Shown here piece by piece: positions 1 through 11,440 of a stretch of 64,000 bases of DNA. Where the stretch lies: NCBI GenBank assembly GCA_963725065.1, contig CAVRXD010000050.1, positions 62,001 to 126,000 on the forward strand, written 5' to 3'. This stretch comes from VAZQ01 sp963725065 (GTDB lineage Bacteria; Pseudomonadota; Alphaproteobacteria; Rhizobiales; Xanthobacteraceae). The stretch's first letter is position 1. Each line of letters opens with the position of its first letter. The notes beneath the pieces are model-generated. The model worked only from the letters and a program-made list of their open reading frames with translations. It ran no database searches and was not told the origin of the DNA. Made by a program: the position numbers and the translations under genes.

Positions 1-1
1 C

Positions 2-112
2 CGCATCGCCGACCGGCATTATCTGATCGAGCGCGGCAAGGTGGTGTGGGTTGGCTCCTCCCCGGAGCTTGCCGCCGCTCCCCCGATCCAGCATCGGTAT
101 CTCGGAGTCTGA
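2..112 (+). CDS. C-terminal end of a LivF-type branched-chain amino acid ABC transporter ATPase (partial)
   Basis: Only the last 36 codons lie in the window; the gene starts to the left. The tail reads through a 'YLIERGKVVWVG' beta-strand segment and ends in 'QHRYLGV', the usual ending of LivF-type ATPases that power uptake of branched-chain amino acids or related amides at the inner membrane. No catalytic motif is visible in this fragment, so the call rests on the C-terminal signature alone. The reading frame closes with TGA. No partner gene follows, so this is probably the last gene of its operon. Confidence 0.7.
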   Translation, partial: RIADRHYLIERGKVVWVGSSPELAAAPPIQHRYLGV

Positions 113-240
113 TAACCACGTTTGTGGATGTGACCGCCCGCAATCCTGGCGATCGGTCCGTTCGACGACCACCGGCCAAATAGTAACCAGTTGGTAACGC
201 CCATGGTTTCCAATCCCCCGGCGCATGGTGGGGACATTTT

Positions 241-1305
241 ATGGGCAAGCTCGAGACGATCGCGGATGGGCAATCCTTATCCAGCGGAGACGCGGCCGTT
301 CCTGTCCTTGAAGCCGACGCGAGCGCTTCCCCGAAGATGGCATTGGCGCCAGCGGACCTGACGATCAAGTCTGAAGCGATCAAGCCTGGAGCGACCAAAT
401 CTGAGGCGCTCAAGCCCGACGCGCCGAAATCCGCGGCGCCTGAGCTCGGGGTGACGCCCAAACCCGACGCGGCCAAGATCGGGGTGCCGGCAATCGACAC
501 GCCGCGTATCGAGACACCCAAGGTCGCGAACCCGGCCGCCGCGGCGCGGAAGGTCGAGCTTGCAAGCGTCGAGGCCCCGCACATCGCACCCGACATGGAT
601 GAGCCCAAGCCTTCCGCCCAGCAAGCCGAGGTCGGCGCCGGCGACAACGCAAGCGCGCCGGCCGCCGAGGGCGCCGGGCCTCGTGTCAGCCGGTTCACCT
701 TGCTGGCAGCGTCGCTCGCCCTGGCGGCGGCACTCGGTGGCATGGCGGGGGCGCTTGCAGCTTACGGCCTGGCTCGACCCAGCCCGCTTCCAGCGGTGGC
801 GGCGGGACGAACGAACCTGGATGAAATCCAGGCGCTCAAAGAAAACGTGGTGCAGGCGCGGGTGGAACTGGCTGCATTGAAGGTGAGCATCGATTCCGCC
901 AACCGCAACGCCGGCGCCCAGTTCACCCGGATCGGCGAGCGCATCGAACGCATCGAGCGCATTCAGGCCGAACCGACGACCAAGCTCAACAAAGCCGTCG
1001 AGATGCTCGATCGCATGGCGCGCGGCGACGGCGGCGCACAACCCAAGGAAGTCACGGGCTCGGTCGCGCCGTCTTCACCGGCGCACGCGAATGGGCCAAA
1101 TCAGCCGCCGCCGAAATCAGGGGTGGAGGGTTGGGTCGTGCGCGATGTCCATCGCGGCACCGCTCTGATCGAAGGCAGGATGGGGATTATCGAGGTCGAG
1201 CAAGGCGACCTCGTGCCAGGGCTCGGGCGGGTGGATGCGATCCGCAAGCAGGATGGCCGCTGGGTGGTGGTGACCTCCAGGGGTCTGATCACGACCGGCC
1301 GCTGA
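241..1305 (+). CDS. Membrane-anchored coiled-coil protein of unknown function
   Basis: A 354-residue protein I cannot assign to a named family. Residues 1-150 are low-complexity and rich in Ala, Pro, Lys and Glu, with degenerate 'K-S-E-A-x-K-P' iterations. A single hydrophobic segment at about 152-178 should cross the inner membrane. Residues 191-262 are predicted by eye to be a coiled coil. The last 60 residues (from 'GWVVRDVHRGTALI') are compact, beta-rich and well ordered. The likely topology is a cytoplasmic low-complexity tail with a periplasmic coiled coil and C-terminal domain. A purine-rich stretch (GGTGGGGA) precedes the ATG. A structural or scaffolding role is only a guess. Confidence 0.75.
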   Translation: MGKLETIADGQSLSSGDAAVPVLEADASASPKMALAPADLTIKSEAIKPGATKSEALKPDAPKSAAPELGVTPKPDAAKIGVPAIDTPRIETPKVANPAAAARKVELASVEAPHIAPDMDEPKPSAQQAEVGAGDNASAPAAEGAGPRVSRFTLLAASLALAAALGGMAGALAAYGLARPSPLPAVAAGRTNLDEIQALKENVVQARVELAALKVSIDSANRNAGAQFTRIGERIERIERIQAEPTTKLNKAVEMLDRMARGDGGAQPKEVTGSVAPSSPAHANGPNQPPPKSGVEGWVVRDVHRGTALIEGRMGIIEVEQGDLVPGLGRVDAIRKQDGRWVVVTSRGLITTGR

Positions 1306-1542
1306 TCACCCGATCGACGGTTCGCTGGCTTCGGGCCACGCTGGCCGTCCGGCGCTACTCACTTTGCAAGCCTGAATTGACCTGTTTCCGCGGCCGGACG
1401 ACATCCGCTTTGCCGCAGCGCTCCGCGCGCCCTGCAGGTGGCGCCGCGCTCGAATCCATGGCAACTTTTGCAGTGCGCAAAGAGCGAGCGGGCACGCCGC
1501 TTGCTTGATCGGCGGCGGTCCGCCGCGGAAAGAACCAGTCGC

Positions 1543-2397
1543 ATGCCCGCAATAGCTATTCTGGCGCGAACAATGCTGGCGGCATCCGCAGCTTTCGCCG
1601 GGCTCGCGGGGCTCCATCCCAGTGCATTCGCGCAGGTGCAGACTCCCGCGCCAAAGCCGCAAATGGTCGAGAACTGCCCAGGTCTCGTGGCCTCCGGCCG
1701 GCCCCGCGCCACCCCGGCCGCGTTGCGGCTTGCGCTCAATGCGGACCAGGTCCGCTTCACCTATGTCGGTCACTCGACCTTCCTGATCGAAAGCCCGCAG
1801 CTCGTGCGGATCGCGACCGATTACAACGACTATGTGCGCTCACCGGTCCTGCCGGACATCGTCACCATGAATCACGCGCATTCGAGTCATTTCACCGATC
1901 GCCCCGATCCCGCCATCAAGTATGTGCTGCGGGGCTGGGGGCCGAGCCCGGATCAACCGGCGCGCCACGACATCACGCTCAAGGATGTGCGCGTGAGAAA
2001 CGTCCCAACCAATATCCGGGATTGGCGTGGCGGCACCGAGCGGCACGGCAATTCGATCTTCATTTACGAGATGGCGAACATGTGCATCGCCCATCTCGGC
2101 CATCTGCATCACACGCTCAACCAGCAGCAGCTCGATGAGATCGGCCGCGTCGACGTGGTGTTCGTGCCCGTCGACGGCAATATGACGCTCGATCTCGAAG
2201 GCATGATCGAGGTTCTGCAGGCGCTCAAGGCGCCCCTGATGATTCCGATGCATTATTTCAGCACATACACGCTCCACCGCTTCCTCGAGCGCGTGCGGCA
2301 GAACTGGACCGTGGAAATAAGCGAGATTCCGTCGCTCGTGGTGTCAAAGACGAGCCTGCCGGCCACCCCCAAAGTGACCGTGCTGCCGGGCCATTGA
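1543..2397 (+). CDS. Exported metallo-beta-lactamase-fold hydrolase (UlaG-like)
   Basis: A 284-residue protein with an N-terminal signal peptide (to about residue 30, ending 'PSAFAQ') and a metallo-beta-lactamase fold. The 'YVGHSTFLIES' strand (H77) is typical of UlaG-like members. The metal-binding loop is present as H111-A-H113-S-S-H116, where the family consensus HxHxDH would place Asp at residue 115. Further candidate ligands lie in 'CIAHLGHLHH' and 'VDGNM'. The frame is open further upstream to 1438, but only the ATG at 1543 opens a signal peptide and follows a GGAA sequence. The substrate is unknown. A 55-codon membrane protein gene converges on it from the other strand 5 bp downstream. 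Confidence 0.8.
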   Translation: MPAIAILARTMLAASAAFAGLAGLHPSAFAQVQTPAPKPQMVENCPGLVASGRPRATPAALRLALNADQVRFTYVGHSTFLIESPQLVRIATDYNDYVRSPVLPDIVTMNHAHSSHFTDRPDPAIKYVLRGWGPSPDQPARHDITLKDVRVRNVPTNIRDWRGGTERHGNSIFIYEMANMCIAHLGHLHHTLNQQQLDEIGRVDVVFVPVDGNMTLDLEGMIEVLQALKAPLMIPMHYFSTYTLHRFLERVRQNWTVEISEIPSLVVSKTSLPATPKVTVLPGH

Positions 2398-2402
2398 GGA
2401 CG

Positions 2403-2570
2403 TCAGGCGCTCGGGGCGAAGAAGCCAAACCAGAGCGCACCCAGAACCACGATGCCCAGCGCCAGGCTGACGCACAGGACGACCAGCACGGGCCGGTCCA
2501 GAAATCCCGCTCGCGCTTCTACAGGAGTCTCGACTATGGGCGTCTCGACCGGTCGTCTTGCCTCATTCAT
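2403..2570 (-). CDS. Small single-pass membrane protein (55 aa)
   Basis: A short open frame with a GAGGAG ribosome-binding site eight bases before its ATG. The N-terminal 25 residues are polar and Pro/Glu-rich ('VETPIVETPVEA'), and residues 26-50 form one hydrophobic helix ('VLVVLCVSLALGIVVLGALW'). The ending is 'FFAPSA'. The clean ribosome-binding site, the hydrophobic segment and the 5-bp convergent fit with the neighbouring gene argue that it is real. Function is unknown; it does not resemble a toxin of known type. Confidence 0.65.
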   Translation of the reverse strand: MNEARRPVETPIVETPVEARAGFLDRPVLVVLCVSLALGIVVLGALWFGFFAPSA

Positions 2571-2723
2571 GACTTGCTCCTCGGGCGTTTCATCGCTGCC
2601 CTATAACGCGGCTGCGATGCAGCGAGTTCCAGCCTGCACGGAGCGCGAAAGACTGGCAGAGGGGGCGCCCGATCCTGTAAATTCAAGCGGACCGTGAACG
2701 GAACGCAGGATTGGACATCGGGC

Positions 2724-4037
2724 ATGCTGAGCGCCGAGCAGAATGATCTCATCACCCGCACCGGCCCCGGGACGCCGGCGGGCAAGCTGATGCGCTGCTA
2801 CTGGCAGCCGGCTGCGTTGGTCGACGAGCTGGCGGGTAACCGTCCGGTCAAATCCCTGCGCCTGCTCGGCGAAAGCCTGGTGCTGTTCCGCGACGACAAT
2901 GGCCGATACGGCTTACTGGAGCGGGCCTGCCCGCATCGCGGCACCGATCTCGCTTTCGGCCGGCTGGAGACCGGCGGGTTGCGTTGCGCGTTCCACGGCT
3001 GGCTGTTCGACGTCGAAGGTCAGTGCCTGGAGACGCCGGCGGAGCCGGAGGGCAGCCGGATGTGCGCCAATATCCGGCAGAAGGCCTATCCGGTCGTTGA
3101 GAAAAGCGGCGTCCTGTTCGCCTATATGGGGCCGGGCGAGCCGCCGGCGTTTCCGCATTTCGACTGCTTTACGGCGCCCGACACCCATACCTTCGCGTTC
3201 AAGGGCATGATCGACTGTAACTGGCTGCAGTCGCTGGAGGTGGGGATCGATCCGGCCCATACCTCGTTCCTGCATCGCTTCTTTCACGACGAGGAGCCAG
3301 CGAAGGGCTACGGCAAGCTGTTTCGCGACAAGTCGATCGACTCCGACATGCCGATGACGAAGATCATGCGCGAATTCCCGCGCCCGCAGATCGAGGTCGA
3401 GCCGACCGACTACGGCATGCGGGTGGTCACGCTGCGCCGCATCAGCGACGCCAACACCCATGTGCGCGTCACCAACCTGGTCTTCCCGCACGCATTCACC
3501 ATCCCGATGTCGAGCGAGATGACCATCACCCAGTGGCACGTGCCGATCGACGACTCGAGGCACTACTGGTACGCGATCTTCACCAGCTTCGGCGCGCCGG
3601 TGAACAAGGCGGAGATGCGACGCCAGCGGCTCGAGCTCTACGAACTGCCGGACTACGTTCCGCGCAAGAACAAGAGCAACGATTACGGCTTCGATCCCCA
3701 GGAGCAGGAGCACGAGACCTTCACCGGCATGGGCGCTGATATCAACGTGCACGATCAATGGGCGTGCGAGTCGATGGGAGCGATCCAGGACCGCACCAGG
3801 GAGCATCTCGGGCAATCCGACAAGGCGATCAGCGCTTACCGGCGCCTGCTGCGCGGCGCCATCGAGCAAGCCGGTCATGGTGAGCGGCCGCTGATGGTGC
3901 TCGATGCCGTTGCCGCCGCCAAGGTCACCGGTCCGGCCGCCATCGACGGCATCGGTCCGACCGAAGGCTGGCAAATCTACTGGCAAAAAACCGACGCTGC
4001 GCGGCGCAAGGCGTCGGGCTGGGCGAACGGCCGCTGA
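2724..4037 (+). CDS. Rieske non-heme iron oxygenase, large subunit (aromatic ring-hydroxylating type)
   Basis: A 437-residue terminal oxygenase of the phthalate 4,5-dioxygenase/vanillate demethylase type, which uses electrons from a partner reductase to oxygenate an aromatic substrate. The Rieske [2Fe-2S] ligands are C69-x-H71 and C88-x2-H91. The mononuclear iron site appears as D176, H179 and H184 in 'DPAHTSFLH'. The ATG at 2724 gives the start usual for this family ('MLSAEQNDLITR'); an upstream GTG at 2694 is in frame. No ferredoxin reductase gene is nearby. A Bug receptor gene starts two bases after the stop, suggesting co-translation and that the receptor captures the oxygenase substrate or a relative. 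Confidence 0.88.
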   Translation: MLSAEQNDLITRTGPGTPAGKLMRCYWQPAALVDELAGNRPVKSLRLLGESLVLFRDDNGRYGLLERACPHRGTDLAFGRLETGGLRCAFHGWLFDVEGQCLETPAEPEGSRMCANIRQKAYPVVEKSGVLFAYMGPGEPPAFPHFDCFTAPDTHTFAFKGMIDCNWLQSLEVGIDPAHTSFLHRFFHDEEPAKGYGKLFRDKSIDSDMPMTKIMREFPRPQIEVEPTDYGMRVVTLRRISDANTHVRVTNLVFPHAFTIPMSSEMTITQWHVPIDDSRHYWYAIFTSFGAPVNKAEMRRQRLELYELPDYVPRKNKSNDYGFDPQEQEHETFTGMGADINVHDQWACESMGAIQDRTREHLGQSDKAISAYRRLLRGAIEQAGHGERPLMVLDAVAAAKVTGPAAIDGIGPTEGWQIYWQKTDAARRKASGWANGR

Positions 4038-4038
4038 C

Positions 4039-5016
4039 GTGCACCTCAGCCGTCGCGGCGCATTGACCGCGGTCGCGGTCGCGACCCTGCAACGGCTTGC
4101 GAGCCCCGCCGCGGCGCAGGTCTATCCCGCGGGCGGACCCATTCGCGTGATCGTTCCGTTCGCCGCTGCGGGCCCGGTGGACATTCTGGCCCGGATCATC
4201 GTGGACGCGCTGGGCAAGCAGCTCGGTCAAAGCGTCATTGTCGAAAATCGCGGCGGAGCCGGGGGCAACATCGCCATGGGCTTCGCCGCCCGTGCCAAGC
4301 CCGACGGCTACACGCTCCTTCTCACCTCGAGCGTGCTGGTGGTGAACCCGTTGCTCTATAAGACCGTGCCATTCGATCCAGCCAAGGATTTCGTGCCGAT
4401 ATCGCTTCTGGGCACCTCGCCCAACCTGATGGTGGCACAGCCCGCCTTCGCTAACACCATGATCGAGTTCATCGCCAAGGCGAAGGCGGGGCCAGGGCAA
4501 TTGAACTATTCGACCCCGGGGATCGGCACCAAGGGCCACTTCGCGGTGGAACTGCTCAAGCTGCGCGCCGGGATCGATGTCGTGCACGTGCCCTATGCGA
4601 GCGGAGGTCAGGTGGTGCAGTCGCTGCTGACCGGCACGACGCAACTTGGCTCGACCGCCTTGCCGGCCGGCGAGCCCCTGGTGCGCGCTGGAACGCTGGC
4701 GGGGCTGGTGGTCAGTGGGAACACGCGCTGGCCGACGTTGCCGGCGGTGCCGACCATGGTGGAGCTCGGCTATGCCGACTTCGTCGCGGAAATTTTCACC
4801 GCTTTGTTCGCGCCCGCCGGGACACCGTCCGACGTGGTGAATCTCCTGACCGCCGAGGTCGCCAAGCTGTCGAAGGACCCGGAAGTTATCGAGAAGGCCG
4901 GCCGCGCCGGCTACGAATGGATCGGCGCGGGCCCCGACGCCGTGCGGCGCAAGATGGCGGAGGAGATGGCGCAATCACAGGAAGTGCTGCGGTTCTCCGG
5001 AATCACGGCGCAGTGA
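4039..5016 (+). CDS. Bug-family tripartite tricarboxylate transporter receptor (TctC-like)
   Basis: A 325-residue periplasmic binding protein of the Bug family, which captures organic acids for TctAB-type or other permeases. The start is taken as the GTG at 4039, directly after the stop of the oxygenase gene; it opens with 'HLSRRGALTAVAV', a Tat-like or Sec signal ending near 'AAAQ'. The family landmarks 'PIRVIVPFAAAGPVDILAR', 'VIVENRGGAGGNIA' and 'KPDGYTLL' are present. No tctA or tctB gene is adjacent, so this is an orphan receptor. The frame is open further upstream inside the oxygenase gene, but that extension would displace the signal peptide. Confidence 0.88.
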   Translation: MHLSRRGALTAVAVATLQRLASPAAAQVYPAGGPIRVIVPFAAAGPVDILARIIVDALGKQLGQSVIVENRGGAGGNIAMGFAARAKPDGYTLLLTSSVLVVNPLLYKTVPFDPAKDFVPISLLGTSPNLMVAQPAFANTMIEFIAKAKAGPGQLNYSTPGIGTKGHFAVELLKLRAGIDVVHVPYASGGQVVQSLLTGTTQLGSTALPAGEPLVRAGTLAGLVVSGNTRWPTLPAVPTMVELGYADFVAEIFTALFAPAGTPSDVVNLLTAEVAKLSKDPEVIEKAGRAGYEWIGAGPDAVRRKMAEEMAQSQEVLRFSGITAQ

Positions 5017-5125
5017 CGATGGATGAAATTCGTCTCATTCCCGGGCTTGTCGCGGCAAGTCTGTTTCCATCCGACCTGCAGCGTTTGACCGGCGAACTCG
5101 GGGTATCACCCGGCGGCGCGTTCCG

Positions 5126-7552
<2,427 letters not shown>

Positions 7553-7920
7553 GGAGAACTTTCGAAGCGAGCTTTCGAATCAGGGGCGAAAAGCGGAAAA
7601 AACCGCCAGTTTGATTTGGCACGAAAAGCGGGTGCCGTACAGGACAAACTGATCGGGGCTAATATATTGATTCTTCGATGAATTTAAAGGTCCGGGAGAG
7701 CGAAAAAACCGTGCCAAAAATTGCCTTGTAAAAGGCCGGATTCCTAACGCTCGGGGCGGCGAAAAAGGGCTGAAAAAATCCCTCGGCGGACTTGGTTCAC
7801 ATCCGCTTTTTTACCGCTCGATCGCCGCGTCATCCGGATGTTCGGCTCTCGCCGACCGGCACCCTCGGCGACGTGCGCAGCGGTCGTCGCCGGCCTGGTG
7901 CCGAGCGGCTTCGTGCCCCG
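7553..7920. other. Intergenic region upstream of gyrB
   Basis: This 368-bp stretch separates the oxidoreductase gene from gyrB, both on the minus strand. It is clearly richer in A+T than its surroundings, with several A/T runs (around 7590-7600, 7660-7690 and 7705-7720), consistent with a gyrB promoter and a terminator for the upstream gene. I could not fix a -35/-10 pair or a convincing terminator hairpin. No open frame with a plausible ribosome-binding site is seen. Confidence 0.4.
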
Positions 7921-8901
7921 CTATGCCAGCTTGACCACGATATTGCCCATCGCTTTTCCGCTTTCGACCGCTTCGTGGGCGGCGACCATGTCGCCGAAAT
8001 CAAAGGTTTGCGCCACATTGTGGATGAGGTCGCCCCGCTCCAGCAGGCGCGTGATGTCGGCGGTCGCGCGCTCCCGCTCGGCCGGCGGCATCAGGTAAAC
8101 CAGGAAGAACTGTAGCGTGATGCTGTTCTGGAGCAGGAACTGGAACGGAATCGAGGTTTCGGAGGCGCCGCTGCCATAGATCGCGACCACGCCATTCGGC
8201 GCCAGCACGTTCGGCAGGAGCCGCGCATTGGCAGCGAGGTCCATCTCGATCACAGCGTCGACGCCGCGCTTTGCGGTGAGCGCCATGACCCGCTCGCCGA
8301 CATCCTCGCGCTTGTAATCGATCACATGGTCGGCGCCCGCTTGCCGCGCGATCTCGGCCTTGGCCGGCGAGCTCACGGTGGTGATGACGGTCGCCTTGCG
8401 TTGCTTCGCAAACTGGATGGCGTAATGGCCTACCGCGCCCGCGCCGGCGGCCACCAGGACGGTGGACCCTTCATGGGCGCCGGCGCGCAAAACGGCCTGA
8501 TAGCCGGTATAGGCCGGAATGCCGAGACAGGCGCCTGCTTCCATAGGGACATTGGCGGGCAGGCCCACCGCCTGTTCCGACGGCAGCACGATCCAGTCGG
8601 CGGCGGTGCCGAACGCACGCCGCCACTGACCGTTCCAGACCCAGACGCGCTCGCCGACGCGCGCGGGCGAAACGCCGTCGCCGACGGCGTCGATCTCGCC
8701 GGCGCCATCGCTGTGCGGGATCACGCGCGGGAAGGCGATCTTGCGCGTCAAGCCGGCACGGCTCTTGACGTCGGAGGGATTGACGCCTGACGTGAGGAGA
8801 CGCACCCGCACCTCGCCGCGTCCCGGCTGCGGCGTCTCCACGTCGGCGAGCCGCAGCACGTCGCGGGCGGGTCCGTTCGTCTCGTAATAGGCAGCGCGCA
8901 T
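7921..8901 (-). CDS. Zinc-type NADPH:quinone oxidoreductase (MDR superfamily)
   Basis: A 326-residue member of the medium-chain dehydrogenase/reductase superfamily, quinone oxidoreductase (QOR) branch. The N-terminal GroES-like domain has 'GEVRVRLLTSGVNPSDVK' and 'PHSDGAGEIDAVGDGV'; the Rossmann domain has 'VLVAAGAGAVGHYAIQFAK', whose AxGxVG motif binds NADPH. The Cys and His zinc ligands of alcohol dehydrogenases are absent, as in other QORs. The ATG shares its first base with the recF stop (TGATG on the minus strand), so the two genes are probably translationally coupled. It interrupts the recF-gyrB order. Substrate unknown. Confidence 0.88.
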   Translation of the reverse strand: MRAAYYETNGPARDVLRLADVETPQPGRGEVRVRLLTSGVNPSDVKSRAGLTRKIAFPRVIPHSDGAGEIDAVGDGVSPARVGERVWVWNGQWRRAFGTAADWIVLPSEQAVGLPANVPMEAGACLGIPAYTGYQAVLRAGAHEGSTVLVAAGAGAVGHYAIQFAKQRKATVITTVSSPAKAEIARQAGADHVIDYKREDVGERVMALTAKRGVDAVIEMDLAANARLLPNVLAPNGVVAIYGSGASETSIPFQFLLQNSITLQFFLVYLMPPAERERATADITRLLERGDLIHNVAQTFDFGDMVAAHEAVESGKAMGNIVVKLA

Positions 8902-10055
8902 CACGAACCTCGTTTTCGTTTTCCGATCTGACCTGGACTGACTTCTAGCATGTCGGCTGTTCCTTCGATCTCCACGAACGCCGCGGCGTCGGCGCCGGTC
9001 ATCCAAGCCTGCACGCCGAGCTCTTGCAGCTCGCCATAGAGCGCGGCTCGGCGCGAAGGGTCGAGATGCGCGACGACCTCATCCAGCAGCAGCACCGGTG
9101 CAAAGCCCGACATTTCCGCCAGCAGCCCCGCATGCGCCAACACCAGGCCGATGAGCAGCGCCTTCTGTTCGCCGGTCGAGGCTTGGGCGGCGGCAATGCC
9201 CTTGCCTGCGTGGACGACGGCGAGATCGGTGAGGTGCGGCCCGTCGAGCGTGCGTCCGGCGGCGGCGTCGCGCGCGCGATTGCTTCGCAGAGTCGCACGG
9301 TAACGATCCTCCACCTCGACGGCAGGGTGAAGCGGCACGAGCTGTTCCATCCAGCCGTCGAGTGCGATGGCTGCGGCGGGAAAGGCCGAAACCGGGTCTT
9401 TGCGAGCGGCAAGCGCGCCTTTGAGCCGATCGACGGTCTCGACCCTCAGCGCGGTCACCGCGACCGCAAGCTCGGCGGTTTCATGTTCGACCGCATCGAG
9501 CCAGTGCGGATCGGGGCGGGGGTCCTCGAGCAGGCGGTTGCGCGAGCGAAGAGCCCGTTCGAGCGCATTGACGCGCGACATGTGCTCGGCATCGACCGCA
9601 AGCACCAGCCGGTCGAGAAAGCGCCGTCGCTCCGAGGCTGGGCCGTTGAACAATCCGTCCATGGCGGGGACCAGCCACACCACCCGGAGGTGATCGGCGA
9701 ATGCCGAGGCCGACGGCACCGGCTCGCGATCGATACGGTATTGGCGCGCGACTATGGCGTCCTCACCCGCCGGCGGGGGAGCCACGCCGGTCCCGAGCGT
9801 GGCCAGTCCGAGTTCGCCGTCCACGTCGGCCGACACCGCCCATGACCCGTCGCCCTCCGAAAACGCGACGTCGTCGAGGGTTGCGCGCCGCAGGCCGCGC
9901 CCGGGTGCGAGAAATGAGATCGCTTCGATAAGGTTGGTCTTGCCCGCGCCGTTCGGCCCAACGAGCACCACCGGCCCGGCGCCCACCTCGATCTGTGCGC
10001 TGTGATAGCTGCGGAAGTTCGTCAGGGTCAGACGGCGGATGCGGGCGCAGGCCAT
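8901..10055 (-). CDS. recF: DNA replication and repair protein RecF
   Basis: A 384-residue SMC-like ATPase that helps load RecA at gapped DNA during recombinational repair. The N-terminus reads 'IRRLTLTNFRSYHSAQIEV', with Walker A 'GPNGAGKT' at 33-40. The C-terminal half has the signature 'STGEQKALLIGL' and Walker B 'PVLLLDEVVAHLD'. The start ATG lies 96 bp after the dnaN stop, in the usual dnaN-recF order. Its stop codon overlaps the start of the oxidoreductase gene by one base. Confidence 0.97.
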   Translation of the reverse strand: MACARIRRLTLTNFRSYHSAQIEVGAGPVVLVGPNGAGKTNLIEAISFLAPGRGLRRATLDDVAFSEGDGSWAVSADVDGELGLATLGTGVAPPPAGEDAIVARQYRIDREPVPSASAFADHLRVVWLVPAMDGLFNGPASERRRFLDRLVLAVDAEHMSRVNALERALRSRNRLLEDPRPDPHWLDAVEHETAELAVAVTALRVETVDRLKGALAARKDPVSAFPAAAIALDGWMEQLVPLHPAVEVEDRYRATLRSNRARDAAAGRTLDGPHLTDLAVVHAGKGIAAAQASTGEQKALLIGLVLAHAGLLAEMSGFAPVLLLDEVVAHLDPSRRAALYGELQELGVQAWMTGADAAAFVEIEGTADMLEVSPGQIGKRKRGS

Positions 10056-10151
10056 GGCAGGGATCAGTAATCAGAAGTCGGCGATCGGAAAACAAGAGAT
10101 AGGCGTCACCGCCTGAATTCCGGCCCTGGACGTCCGAGTTCCAACCCTGCT

Positions 10152-11270
10152 CTAAACCCGCATCGGCATCAGCACGTAGAGGGCGCCCTTGGTGTCGCGA
10201 TCCTGGATCAGCGTCGGCGATCCTGGATCGGCCAGCTTCAAGACCGCCGCTTCGCCCTCGAGCTGCGCCGCGATGTCGAGGAGATAGCGGGAATTGAAGC
10301 CGATATCGAGCGGCTCGGAGCCGTATTCGACCTCGATCTCCTCGGTCGCGCTGCCGGAATCCGGGTTGGTGACCGAAAGCATCAGCCTGCCGTTGGTGAG
10401 CGACAGCTTCACGGCGCGCCCGCGCTCGCTCGAGACGGTCGACACCCGGTCGACCGCCTGCTCGAACTCCTTCTTGTCGACGGTGAGTTCCTTGTCGTTG
10501 CCGACCGGAATGACGCGGCCGTAGTCGGGAAACGTCCCGTCGATCAGTTTGGAGGTGAGGACGGTATCGCCGAGCGTGAAGCGGATTTTGCCCTGCGAGA
10601 GCTCCAGCGTAACCTCGGCCTCATTGTCTTCGATCAGGCGCTGCACCTCGCCCACGGTCTTACGCGGGACGATGATGCCCGGCATGCCGCTCGCGCCCCC
10701 CGGCAGCGCCAGCTCGAATTGCGCCAGGCGGTGCCCATCGGTTGCCACCGCCCGCAGCGTGGGCGCCTTGTTGGTGCCCGCGGTGTGAAGGTAGATACCG
10801 TTGAGATAGTAGCGCGTTTCCTCGGTCGAGATTGCGAATTGGGTCTTGTCGATCAGTCGCTTGAGGTCGGCTGCCGCGAGCTTGAACGTGTGCGTCATCT
10901 CGCCTGCCGCAAGATCAGGGAAGTCGCTCTCGGGCAGCGTCTGCAGCGTAAAGCGGGAGCGTCCGGCGCGGATCGCCAGCACCGCCCGGTCGCCCGAGGC
11001 CTCGAGCACGATCTGCGCCCCCTCGGGGAGCTTGCGCACGATTTCGTAGAACATGTGCGCGGGGACCGTGGTCGCGCCGCCAGGGCCAACCTCCGCCGCG
11101 ATGGTCTCCGTGACCTCCAGGTCGAGGTCGGTTGCCTTGAAGGCGAGCTTCGATTTGTCCGCCTTGATCAGCACATTCGCGAGAATTGGAATGGTGTTGC
11201 GGCGTTCGACCACGCGGTGGACGTGGCCGAGTGACTTCAACAGCGCCGCGCGTTCGACGGTGACCTTCAT
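10152..11270 (-). CDS. dnaN: DNA polymerase III beta subunit (sliding clamp)
   Basis: The 372-residue sliding clamp, a ring-shaped dimer that tethers DNA polymerase III to its template. The protein begins 'MKVTVERAALLKSLGHVHRV' and ends 'LYVLMPMRV', both diagnostic of the family. Internal repeats of the clamp fold are recognisable ('FKATDLDLEVTETIAAEV', 'IVPRKTVGEVQRLIED', 'EIEVEYGSEPLDIGFNSRYL'). Length is normal. It lies 170 bp downstream of dnaA on the same strand, so it may be read with dnaA or from its own promoter in that gap. Confidence 0.98.
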   Translation of the reverse strand: MKVTVERAALLKSLGHVHRVVERRNTIPILANVLIKADKSKLAFKATDLDLEVTETIAAEVGPGGATTVPAHMFYEIVRKLPEGAQIVLEASGDRAVLAIRAGRSRFTLQTLPESDFPDLAAGEMTHTFKLAAADLKRLIDKTQFAISTEETRYYLNGIYLHTAGTNKAPTLRAVATDGHRLAQFELALPGGASGMPGIIVPRKTVGEVQRLIEDNEAEVTLELSQGKIRFTLGDTVLTSKLIDGTFPDYGRVIPVGNDKELTVDKKEFEQAVDRVSTVSSERGRAVKLSLTNGRLMLSVTNPDSGSATEEIEVEYGSEPLDIGFNSRYLLDIAAQLEGEAAVLKLADPGSPTLIQDRDTKGALYVLMPMRV

Positions 11271-11440
11271 CTTTCAGTCCGCCTGCTCGCGTGGAAAAGG
11301 GGGGTAGGAACGTGGCTTGTATGCGCGGTTTGCGCAAGGGCGAGGGGGCCTCGCGCCGGCACTTACCCAACGGATTTGGCGGCGATCGTGTCCCGGCGGG
11401 GGTCCCCGCCGAACATAAAGGGCAGCGGGGAAGGCCTTGT

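Noticed and set aside
2913..3986. Long minus-strand open frame opposite the Rieske oxygenase
   Set aside because: The opposite strand has all Rieske and iron ligands; the minus-strand protein is Arg/His-rich noise.
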